DNA from: Lineus longissimus
Taxonomy: Eukaryota; Nemertea; Pilidiophora; Heteronemertea; Lineidae
NCBI RefSeq assembly: GCF_910592395.1
Contig: NC_088315.1
Span: 3,970,501-4,034,500, forward strand
Reading direction: 5' to 3'
DNA: 64,000 nt
In this document: positions 1 to 10,258 of the stretch, piece by piece
Numbering within the stretch: position 1 is the first letter of the stretch
Layout of the letters: each line of letters opens with the position of its first letter
Notes under the pieces: model-generated
Told to the model about the DNA's origin: nothing
Seen by the model: the letters and a program-made list of their open reading frames with translations, nothing else
Database searches by the model: none
Position numbers and translations under genes: made by a program

Positions 1-370
1 ACACGAGCTGGTTACACTTACAATAAAAATATAAATGCACGTTACACGTAATTCCATGAGACGGATGTAACCTTTGGAAACAGTTTCCTATTAAAAATCG
101 CATTGATCGTGTTATCCACTGTGACAACAGTTGAAACACTTTTTGCAAAAACTCAGTAACTATGAATTTACTACTTTGTTTTCTTCTCACTTTAGCATTT
201 TCTCCCATCATTTTCAAGCTCTGTTTGGATTTCAGCGAATTCGGTGTCAACGTGTCCATAACCGAGACTACCTGCCTGCAGTACATTTGCACAGTAGCGC
301 TGGCGTTGATTATTCGTCGGCGACCTACACCACAGGACTGAAGTTATAATGTAGTTTCAGCAGGTTGAAT

Positions 371-388
371 GAAGAAGAAGAAGAAGAA
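371..388. repeat. (GAA)6 microsatellite
   Basis: Six perfect GAA units are read directly. No gene context is apparent. Confidence 0.9.
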
Positions 389-1181
389 TTCGTCGACAGT
401 CTGAATTTCGGTCTAAACTACGCTTCAATAAATAGAACATAGCTTTGCTATCATGGTACCTTTAAAATACCGCATGAAATATACTAGTAAAAACATTTCG
501 AACAGGAAATTAAGACATTTCGAAAAGGGTTTCCATCATAATAAAAATTGAATAAACGAAATTGCATAAAATGCTTGGTACTCGTAACTTATCACGCAAT
601 GAGGTTTCTCACCCTTTCTGAAACCAGTTGCTTTATCTAGTCCATTACGGGTAATCGAATTTTTCCATTTCGTCTAGCACTGTACATTTCCATATTTTAT
701 GATTGTAGAAACGGAGACAAGGCAAATGCAACTATAGGGCCCTGACGAATAGATTATTGTCGAGATGCAAAAACAGCAGTTTGACAAGTGTAGCAATCAT
801 GAGTAGAAAATGTTGTACATACACCTATGTTCGTTGTGGCAATTTTGGGAAAGTCGCATTGTCTGTAGGATGGAAGCCCGTTTCTTTTTACTACCTTAAA
901 TGTGTTAATTAAGTAGATCATCCGATATACACACTATGTAGCCCTTTGGCATCTTCACACTACAAAAAGCTAGCCAAAGTCATCATCGTGAAATATCTCG
1001 GTATTGCGGACAGAAATGATGGCTTTGATGAACGCTTTGGTTTTTAGCCGTCCTAAGGCTGTGACATAAGTAGTTGATTATTGATATCAAAGGAAAAGTG
1101 GTGGCATAGGGGTCGAAAAAGTGGTGAAAACAACTAAATCCAGTTCAAGTCTCGCCTTATACAACTAACCTTTTAGGTTTC

Positions 1182-1203
1182 TTATCCCGCCATTATCCCG
1201 CCA
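1182..1203. repeat. 11-bp tandem duplication
   Basis: The unit TTATCCCGCCA occurs twice head to tail without mismatch, followed by a third partial start (TTA). Confidence 0.85.
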
Positions 1204-3829
1204 TTAAACAAACATGGTTTTTTGTGGACTGTGAAAATGATACCCCCTACTTCCCTTACTGTATTATACAGCTCAGATTTAACCGAAAACACTGTAAATA
1301 TGTAACAGAGACAGAAAGTATAGATACATGTACATCAAATCTAAAACTGAGTCGAGCGTCATCATTATTGTCTGAGGTTACAAATGCCAAGCCAAAACAA
1401 ATGCCAAAACATCAACACTGGCAATTACTGCGAAGCTTTTTTTTGTCTTGTTGCAATAACACCAAATTCAGGTAAAATGATATATTTGTCTTAACATGTT
1501 TGCACTGCACGGGTTTCTAACAATGTTGCTTGTGGAAAAGCAGATACCAGTGTTTCACTTTAGCCGTGGGGCGGGCAGCTGGTACAGATCAGCAAGGTTT
1601 AACGTATATCTCAGATTTTTGGATGTGGAAACTCGATAACCTTTGGACTGATAAATGTCATCCACGGAGTGTTGTCCGGATTACAGAGGTAAAATTAAAC
1701 AGAAACAACTAGTTTGTGATAAGAAACAGTGACCTTTATAGAGAGGGTGTCATGCTAACCGAGTTGTCATCTATACATTATGCATATACTGTAAAATGTT
1801 CACTAGTGTATAAATCATTTATCCTGCCAACTCGAGAGTCCAGTCATGAAGAAAATAAGGTCGAGTCGCAAGACTAGCAGGATGCTTGCTGCCGATTTTT
1901 TACTCTCGTACTCCGAGTGATATCGCTGATTCACCTTAACACAAAGCCAACGTCAAAGCGTGTTATCATGACATTCTGGCGACCTCGGGCAGTACGACTT
2001 CACTCGGAAATATTGACCGAACTGATAACTGTTGCAGATCAAATAAACAAATTGTCCGGCGTTATCAAATTTCTACCTGGCTTCTCCCGGACTTTTTATT
2101 CCAAAGGGATTCCCTGTCCTGTAGGCATATCTTTCGCTAAATCAACACAATACATTAAAGGACGCCTCCATCAATTGATTAAAATGATAAAGGAATTCAG
2201 CTAATGCCCATGAGGGCAACGTACGAATGAAATGAAAATGGAAAAGTCAATGCATTTTGTGGTAAAGAGATGTACATGTACAGCTATAGCTGCATGGTAT
2301 CACACACGTTTTATCATCAGTTTTGTGAACGTATGTTCGAAAAAACCCACAATACGAAGATGGAATCTCAAATAGAAAAGTTGTGAGGATATCGAAACTG
2401 AAGGAATTAAATCATAATTGAAATTAAATAAAAACAGAATTTGAAGTGGGATTAAATTTTGAGCTTGGAATTGGATTCCACAGAACATCGATCTGGGCAA
2501 AACAATTGAACACGTTCAGAGAAAATTTATTCGTCAACTGCCCCACTGATAAGTCAGGAAGTCAAGACGCAATGTTAATGCGTACATCTTTAAAGCTCGA
2601 ATCATTACTGCGATCTCCATATCTAGGCGAGTTGCTGTGAACTTATGCAGCTGTCAATGTTAACCCTGCACACCGTGAAGTTAATAAAAGTTACTCGAAT
2701 CGAAAACATACACGAAGTTGATACCTGCTGGCCAATGGCACGTCTCCGATTGCTTGTGAGGTGTGAAGTATACTACATTCCATTAGCCGAAGGATAACTC
2801 GGCATAAAAGCATTCCGCCATCCTTCAACACGCTCAAGTGGGGAGAATGTCCAGCTCGATCAACAGATTAGACAACTATTCTATCGAGCGCAGTATTAAA
2901 AAAAGTTCCCAGGCTCGTTGCCGTGGTATTTTGCGAGAAAGGAGCTGGACATGCCAAATAAGTCTTTGAAGAGTCGAATGGGATATAAAAAACCTCCCTT
3001 CCGTGCAAGAAATGTATGCAGAAAGTGCATGTTTGTCCAAATCTTTGGGGTAAAGTGTTGCTTTTAAATGGTCCCTATCTCACCGGAGACTTTTGGATAT
3101 ATAATAAGCAACATGCACCGAAAGCAACTTGTAGTCACATTATTCGAGTAGGTCAACGAACTGGCGTGCAAAGACAACAGAAGAGAAAGCATTTATTGGC
3201 AATATTTTCCATATGACTACGCATAATCTGCACGAATATGGCTGTAGTGAAACAATAAATGAGACTTGACACGAGAAAGAAGAAACCAAGACGCATCTAC
3301 CCACGACGAAGAAGACAAATCATTAGATAAACTAGATCAGCATGTTGCCCCCTTTCTTGAGTAAACTGATAAATTGTCTTCGGGTCTCCTGTAGCGAAGA
3401 CTGGCTTAATCTGTAAATTAGGCCTTCTATCATAACATTGCCGTCTTGTTTGATTTGCCACGAATTATTTAATTGTTTCGCCGATTGGCAAACAGTGGCG
3501 TGATGCGCACGCAAATTGCCCCCTAAGTTGCAATATTGTGCTAAGGTATTGGATACCGCACTGGATGTATTAGTTGTCGCACTTACAGTAGCCGGGCAGC
3601 GGAGGTCTACCAGAGCTCTATACCAGAGCTGTATATTATTGGTTTAGCAGCCAAAACCGACAGTTAGGTATCAATTTTCGTTATAACACCTCAAACTAAA
3701 CACTGAAGATTTGATTGCTTTAACAGTTTGCATCAAGCCTAGCGGTTATGATTGCTGTCGCCAAAACGTGCATTATGTTACTGTAACTTGCGTAACCGAG
3801 GTGCAAGTTTTAGAATTGACAATTTATAA

Positions 3830-3846
3830 TATAATAATAATAATAA
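3830..3846. repeat. (TAA)n microsatellite
   Basis: A short run of TAA/ATA triplets in AT-rich intergenic DNA. Confidence 0.8.
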
Positions 3847-6097
3847 ATACCGGATATTATAGTGCCTTGTACAAGCTAAGCATGCTCCAAGGCACTTTAC
3901 AATGGAGTTAGAAGCAAATATTTGGATTTAAAACAGTTTGATAGTGGTAAAACAGATAGATTAAAAAAAAATTGAGTCTCTAAAACATAGATGGCACATT
4001 ATTTATAGCATCGTATAACCCGTACGTTGAATGTCGCGTAACGGTCTGGCTGCGGCTCGTCACCAGGCGGCATCAATAACAACAGACGTTCTTACGGACA
4101 AATAAGTTCATATATTATTCAAGGAAGACCGACACTAAATGTATCCAATTCCCCTTTCTGATCAAAATATCTATCATTTTCCAATTGCCTATTTCCCCGT
4201 GTTCGATATGGCATGTTCAAATTTCAGCTTTCTTGGCAGGTTTTCCGATAAAATTCATTTTGCCAAGGCCTATAACAACAGAAATAACGCAATACAATTG
4301 TAAACGTTTTCTCCATCTCCCGAACGATAGTTATGAACTGAATGCAAAAGTTATCGATGTTTTGCCTGAGTGACAAGTCGTCAAGAGAAATAGTCAATAA
4401 GCAGGTTTCGCAACGACGAAGAACGAACTAAGTCCAAATATGCGGTGTCATCAGGTTCTGTGCTAATTATTTAGGTCTTCGTAAAGCTTGCGAAACTTGC
4501 CTAAAACACGCACCTTAATTTCAATGTTTTAAAATTGAATCATTTTACCGCTGTTACCCGATGTTTTGGATTATCCTCATGGATAGCCGAGAGCGTATTC
4601 CTCACAGTACAACGCAGTATTGGCCGGCTACTTTGGCCAAATAGATCGAAGGTTTGGGAAGAATCGCAAATACGGTTGAACAACGATGGATAATTGTAGC
4701 TAGGGGCTTAATGGTCTTCTGTTCGGTTCATTACAAATAAGTAATTAGAGATATAAGTGTTTTTTTGAGATCACACAATACGTATCCGAATTGTTCATCG
4801 GAAGGGAGAGAAGCACTTACTTCACCTCGTTGAATATGGATTTCTCGATGGCCGATTCTTGGCGCACAATGGTCGTTTGAGCGATTGGATACATGCATAG
4901 ATGTACATATACTTCGGGGGAAAAGCATAAAAGGTTCCCTTTGTTCAAACTTCGTGACTCCTAAACAGTTTAACTAAATTTAGCGATAGGAGGAAATTCA
5001 CGTGATGGTTATTAAAAAATGATTGACTCAGTTCGTACATGTACTTCTTATCAGGAATATTGGGAAGAATGCTCAGTAGCCAAAAGATATGGCGTATATC
5101 TCACTAGGCCAGACTATTGACTATATAAACGCGTTGTGAAAACTTCCCGTCATTGTTCTTTCGCTGCCTCGGAAGACCTGGTTCATTAGTTACGAAGGCT
5201 TGCGATACTCATTTGGACCACTGCAGAAAGGTCATGACATAGCCGAGAAATCAAGTGAAAGGGAGTAATAAGCATGTTCTCACTTACCTTATTGCTTCTT
5301 TAAATGTTGTCTTCCTAACGTTACCGAGAGCCGATACCAGTATTGACTTCTCCCCCTTAACGCTGTTGCTAGGCTGATTCCAAAACAGATATCGCGCAAT
5401 TTATGTCACGTTGGGTGTCTTCCATCGATTGCCGATCGTCTCAGCAGCGGCGCATAGTGGTCGAAACGCCCTCGTTTACTTCCATGCGAACTGGACAGTT
5501 ATTTGTAACAACCTGCCCGTCTGTGCACACCGCCACCGGGACTCCCACACCCTTTAAAGAAACCATTTAAAAAGTTTACTTTCTCGGATCGGTTCCGCTG
5601 CGCTAGTAAATGGAACGAATTTGCGGTATCGAGCTTTCAGGCCGGAGGAAATCATCTCGTGCGATCTGCATACTCGATCAGTCATTCGTGCAGTTTTCTT
5701 ATTTTATCATTAACATTAAGGTAGCCCTCACAACTATTAGTACTATAAAATCCTTCTAAGGGGTCACAGATCAGGGCTATGGCCTGATCTTCAAAATCTA
5801 TTCGAAAGTATACACATGCGTCCATGTAGGTATAGTAAGCACTGTGGATAAGCTGTCTGGATGCAGCGAACTTTATTTAGATTCGCTGCGACGAACTGTC
5901 TGGCTGGAGTCGTCATGTATTTGTCTACATTGTCACAGCGTCCGCTTTTTATAAGGGAAGAACTGGGCATACGCTTGCATGTCCATTACCTTCATAGATG
6001 TAAGACTGGACACAACTGACTGCAAAATGTAACGCGGGTTACCGTCGTATGAAGGTGACCGAGGACTCAGGTTACTTTAGTGTTACGCATAACAATA

Positions 6098-6127
6098 TTT
6101 ATTAACTATAGTATCACAGTTTTTATT
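6098..6127 (-). terminator. Candidate polyadenylation signals for the ETS gene
   Basis: Two AATAAA hexamers lie on the minus strand (6098-6103 and 6122-6127), about 520-550 bases beyond the TGA stop of the ETV6-class gene. I found no AATAAA nearer the stop. Assignment rests on position only; cleavage sites were not examined. Confidence 0.3.
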
Positions 6128-6645
6128 CATTCACATTGGCTATGTAACACAATGATATCTGGGATAACGTGTCTTGTTCTCAAATATTTTGATATTGACT
6201 TTCATACAAAATGCTTCACACTCGGGTTCACATAGATGGTGATATACATCCACTCAATAATTCGAGGTTCTGTCAGCACCTCATAGGTGGTGACATCAAC
6301 TATCTGTCTTGTTCTATCGATTTAAAGGAGCCAAGTTGGCCAGATCTACACGATGTTGCCGACAGGGTACTCAGTCAAAACGGCCCCAGCCTAAAGCACC
6401 TCTTTAAATGTTTAATATGTCTATTAAAATGTCTCCCCACATTCCAGACTTTGCTACCAAAACCAGAACACAAGCAATGGCGGATTAAGGGTGGCACATT
6501 AGGCGCCCCCGTTCATCTGTCAGCGATGCTTTTTCAGGACACTGGTGATGAACAGTCATAACTCAGTGTCCACAGACAGAATTTTAAAGATTTCCATTCA
6601 TATTGGCAAACCAGATACGAACACTTTTTAGAACTGTCCTAGTGA

Positions 6646-6961
6646 TCACACTTGCATATTTTGGTATGACCTGTGGTCAAGTCTACTTGGGGAAAGCGGC
6701 GAATTGACTTTTAACTCTATCGATTGCCCGATTAGGGGTTTCATTTCATCCAAATGTACGTAAGATATTGCAGCATCTGTTTGGCAAATGTCCTTATTCG
6801 GTTCTTGGTGCGCTTGTGATTGTCCAACGCTGCACGACGGACTTTGAGAAGCTAAGTTTATACGCAGCGAATTTTGATGGGTTGTATCCTTCCGCTGCTG
6901 GACGCGACATCGCAAAGCCAAACCTCTATTTCGTCGAATCTCGTCGGGTTTTTTCATGAAC
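6646..6961 (-). CDS. ETV6-class gene: final exon, end of ETS domain and C-tail
   Basis: The acceptor TTGATTTCAG precedes 6961. The exon completes the ETS wing with RFMKKPDEI, a match to the ETV6 RFMKTPDEI landmark, then encodes a polar tail of about 100 residues ending at TGA (6648-6646). The tail contains NSPLSP and SQSPS, candidate proline-directed kinase sites. An ATG-led frame extending to 7104 is open but belongs to the intron upstream of the acceptor. Confidence 0.93.
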
Positions 6962-9900
6962 CTGAAATCAATCAACAGATTGTAATGAAAAGCAGTAAAA
7001 ATAGTGTATGTTTGGGACAAGTCCATGTTGACAATCATGAGGATTGCTATTTTATGGAAAGACGCTGATAGTTGGTACCAAAATAATGCACTTATCATAC
7101 CCAAAGATTAACCTTTCCATGAAAATACCAATAACGAGCAACATATGACCCCCCCGCGGAATCTTTTAAGGCTAGTGAAAATGAAACTGGGGGGTGAGTG
7201 TGTGTGGGGGGGGGGGGGCACATCATCCCCCTTAAGTCCGTTTGAGATTCGGGTTAGTGTGTGGTGGCCTGTAACAATGTTTAAAAACCTCAGTGAAGTA
7301 AATTATAGAACTCACCTATAGGTCAACCGTTTGCCTTTGACCTTCTGAATGATATTCATCTTGTAGTAATACCTCAGTGCCCTGGACATCTTTTCATACG
7401 TCATGTTGCTGCGGTTCTTCTGTCGGCCCCATAGTACTGCCAGACCTGCTGCATCATGGATCCGGAAGATGTCTTCTTGTTCATCATCCCAGCTAATGAT
7501 GTCTGGAGCTTTATTGTATTTTAGGAGGTTGCTCAGAAAGTCCCACAGTAGGCGACCGTCAGCTGTAAAGGCAACGTGTTGAAATTAGGCGAGATACATG
7601 TATGACGGCAGCACAATATACAATTTAGGTGGCACCAAATCACCCCCGTCCATACTTGCAAACCCTGGACGTGAATATGCATTCGAAAGCTTAAAAAACG
7701 GGAGTGAGGCGAGAGCTTCTTTATGTGCTACGAGAGTCCTGGATTTTGAGTATGGCCGGACCTGTTTATCGGCGGAAAGCAATAGGCACCCCGTCAGGAT
7801 GGTATCGTACCCGGGGATATATTGCACAGCCTAACCCGCCAGCCGAGGAGGATTTCCTCTGTGGCCTATAGTTGTCTTAAGACCTAGTATAAGCGCACCT
7901 TTACTTTTCTTTCCATCGCTCTGTAGACCTATTGTCCTTTCTCGGGAATTTTGAATTAGTTCGAGGTCTTCCCGGCAGGACACCATGTTTTCATCTACTT
8001 CCGGTTGGCATTGGATTGCCAGGTTCTCCGACAAGCTGGAGGTTGGTGATGGTGTCATATCTGAAAAGTTGGCACAGCACAATTTAGACAACATACAAGG
8101 GTCAATGAAAATCGAGGTACATTGTTATTGCTCCCGGTGTCATAGTGGTGGCGAAGGTAGTCCGAACTGATGATCACTCTCGTGAACGGGATTTTTTTAG
8201 AAGAAAAACATTTGCTCCGGACTTTCGAATGATGCATCAAGCCATTTGTGCCTAACTTTTGCTTGACATATTATTCGAGGACTTACCGAGATATTTATGG
8301 TCCTCTCGTCTCTCATACATGACAAGGTTTTCAGGGACATCGTCTTCTTGCGTACCAGCGATCATCTGTGTTCCAAGCATCCTAGTGTACGAGTAAGGAA
8401 CGGTCATCCTCGGAGATCGTGTCGAGTCGAGACCTTCGAAATGATGCATTGGACCTAGGACTGGTGTTGTGGGCGAGTGAGGTTGGCCTTTCACGAGTAA
8501 CGGCTGGGAAAGCGGGCCTGAAGAACGATACGAGAATGGTATTTCATCGTAGAACCCTGCTCTCTGAGGCGGCAATGATTCACCTGAAAAAAGGAACGTA
8601 TACATATCAATGTACAAATAATGTATTTGTCAGTTCATTTCACAACACTAATTATGGACGTACAAACTCCAAAGAACAGCATGTTTCCGTTCCAAGGTAC
8701 ACGGAAATTCTGAACGTTAGAATACGAAAGATAGCTAGAAAGTTCAGTATTCCTAGAAAATAAAGCAAAACTGGCAAGCTTTGTTCAGCAAGTAGGAAGA
8801 CAAAATTATACGCGAAACTTGTATATAATTTGGACAGAGAGTCCACCACAGTGCACTGTAGGTGCGTACCAACTGAAATGTTAAGTTTTGTGCTATATAT
8901 CGACATTAAGATATACCAAAAAACAAACAGGTCTATGACAGGTGTACGAGCATTTTTACTTACACATTGTTCTCCGAGCTTCCTCCAGGACGACATGGAT
9001 ATGGTTGTACAGAACATCACCAATAGAAGGCAGGCGGTCAATGAAGTCCTGTTTTGTCAAGATATACAGTGCCTTGCCTGGAAACATTGAAAAATAGCAT
9101 TTCAATTGATATATTCTAGAGGCGCACAAGTGGGTTACAGAAAGTGTTACTGCCAATTTAAGGTATCTTCGCGTACTAGCTGTCGCAGCCCACTGGTCTG
9201 CTCATCTCATCAGAATTGGGTGAGTATCATGGAAATTATAAGATGCATCCGGACCTTATGCGACAAGGAGAAGGACAATAACGAAAGAGTAAGAGTCGGA
9301 GCAGGAGAATGCTGAGTCGGGGACAGAAAGGCATTATTGAAATACATCGCGAAAAATGGCTTTTTATGGGTTGGCTCTGCAAACAATGATAAAGCTAACA
9401 AATCGCACATATATCTAGGAATTACCGGGTAATATACATTCACCACAATCTGGCGTAAAAAGGCCAAATACACGATAGAGATTGGTCAACCTGGACAATT
9501 GGTCAGAAAACACGAGGCCGTATCTTCCGGGATCAAGATGAGGGAATTCCCCGAGAGCTGTTCAATCAAGTCCGCTGGCCTCAATTGACTATCAAGTGAA
9601 AAGGATCAAGTAGTTTCTACAATTTTTCAACTGACCATTACCTATTCCGGTAATAACTATCATTTGTTTGAAGATTACCTTTGCAAATTCACAAAACGCT
9701 AACCTAAGTTAAATTGAGCCTACCGTTCATGGCGAATCTCTTCAAGTCGATCTTATCCAAAGAGTACTCTCTCTCACAGTGTAACAGCCATTCAGACACT
9801 TCATTCCTGCTCCAATCCCATGGCGGTTTGCTAGAAAGCCCTGGAAAATAGAAATATTCAGAATCTCAATGATGATACCAACACTCTTAAGAATCAGGTC

Positions 9901-10258
9901 CCGCCTTACAGAAAACCTGAAGGTGTTATGTCATTGTTGAATCGAGAGACGTAATGAAAATTCTTTTCACTTTGAGTTATGAAAGAACCTTGGTTTCTAA
10001 GTTACAGTTTCTATCATGATGTGTGCTCAAGATGTAACGAAAGAAACTCCCCTCGTCACGTTCTGTACGTGGTAGTTTTCACGGTCAGCAGTTAACCAAA
10101 ACGACTAAAATCGAAATCTGCCCAGCGCCTGTTTTCCATACATTTGTTGGTGATTCTGAATGCTTACCGATGTCTGGGCTGTGGGCCAGTGCCGGCGAGA
10201 GCGGGGTGAGCGACATCGGGCGCATCATGTTCTGGTGGTCAAGCAAGGCGAACTTTCC
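6646..10258 (-). CDS. ETV6/ETV7 (TEL/Yan)-class ETS repressor, six coding exons, 5' end not found
   Basis: This nuclear transcription factor should bind GGAA-core DNA and, by homology to ETV6 and fly Yan, repress targets downstream of receptor tyrosine kinase signalling. Coding exons, in order, are 10258-10168, 9840-9724, 9077-8964, 8583-8287, 7562-7316 and 6961-6646. All internal junctions are GT-AG and keep frame, giving 1182 coding bases. Counting from the first ATG in the first exon seen (10228), the protein has 383 residues: SAM/Pointed domain about 27-97, S/T-P-rich linker 98-196, ETS domain about 199-283, acidic and polar tail to 383. The recognition helix carries YEKMSRALRYYY, and the RFMKKPDEI that follows the ETS domain matches the ETV6 class. 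A combined Pointed plus ETS domain with this tail excludes ELK, SPI and ERF types. The first exon opens in phase 0 without a stop after its acceptor, so it may follow another coding exon or a 5' UTR exon. Human ETV6 is 452 residues, so some N-terminal sequence may be missing. Confidence 0.93.
7196..7218. repeat. GT run followed by a 13-G tract, in an intron
   Basis: A short (GT)n run leads into 13 consecutive G at 7206-7218, inside the last intron of the ETS gene. Such a tract is prone to length error in assembly and could stall polymerase. C-rich runs are also present at 7148-7154. Confidence 0.85.
7316..7562 (-). CDS. ETV6-class gene: ETS DNA-binding domain exon
   Basis: The acceptor TTTACAG precedes 7562 and the donor AG|GTGAG follows 7316. 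The exon encodes almost the whole winged helix-turn-helix: LLWDFLSNLL (helix 1), IISWDDEQEDIFRI (strands and turn), LAVLWGRQKNRSNMTYEKM (helix 2), SRALRYYY (recognition helix with both DNA-contact arginines) and the GKRLTYR wing. No key ETS residue is missing. Confidence 0.97.
8287..8583 (-). CDS. ETV6-class gene: linker exon
   Basis: The acceptor TTTTTTTCAG precedes 8583 and the donor G|GTAAGT follows 8287. The exon encodes 98 residues of low-complexity linker, rich in P, S, H, Q and M, with S/T-P sites in HSPTTP and RSPRM. Its end (ERREDHKYL) leads directly into the ETS domain. In ETV6 and Yan this region carries repression and regulatory sequences; no individual corepressor motif is recognised here. 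Confidence 0.88.
8964..9077 (-). CDS. ETV6-class gene: SAM/Pointed domain, second half
   Basis: The acceptor TTTCCAG precedes 9077 and the donor T|GTAAGT follows 8964. The exon encodes KALYILTKQDF and GDVLYN. The alanine and valine here correspond to A93 and V112 of human ETV6, known to sit in the two SAM-SAM polymer surfaces. Both are kept, so polymer formation is predicted. Confidence 0.93.
9724..9840 (-). CDS. ETV6-class gene: SAM/Pointed domain, first half
   Basis: The acceptor TTTTCCAG precedes 9840 and the donor G|GTAGG follows 9724. The exon encodes WDWSRNEVSEWLL and the stretch up to FAMNG. These align with the WSRDDVAQWL and FEMNG landmarks of human ETV6. The exon enters and leaves in phase 1. 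Confidence 0.92.
10168..10258 (-). CDS. ETV6-class gene: first exon seen, N-terminal leader
   Basis: The acceptor ...TTTTAAG lies at 10260-10259 and the donor G|GTAAG at 10167. The exon encodes 30 residues plus one base, with three methionines (MM and, three residues later, M of PMSL). The first in-frame ATG is at 10228-10226. The sequence LTPLSPAL holds two S/T-P sites and HSPD a third. Weak pyrimidine content at the acceptor makes this the least certain exon, but its end joins the next exon in frame directly before the SAM domain. Confidence 0.72.

Larger units (their letters stand above)
1..6645. other. Non-coding region downstream of the ETS gene
   Basis: No exon with recognisable protein similarity is visible on either strand. 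The longest ATG-started frame (6211-6561, plus strand, 116 codons) has no recognisable domain and lies antisense to the likely 3' UTR of the ETS gene. The region holds small microsatellites (371-388, 3830-3846), an 11-bp tandem duplication (1182-1203) and three copies of the TACATGTA palindrome. Confidence 0.6.

Noticed and set aside
6211-6561. 116-codon plus frame
   Set aside because: Lies antisense to the probable 3' UTR of the ETS gene; no domain. The part near 6474-6512 resembles GGCGGATTAAGG-type transposon ends, but no clear partner end was found without enclosing the ETS exon.
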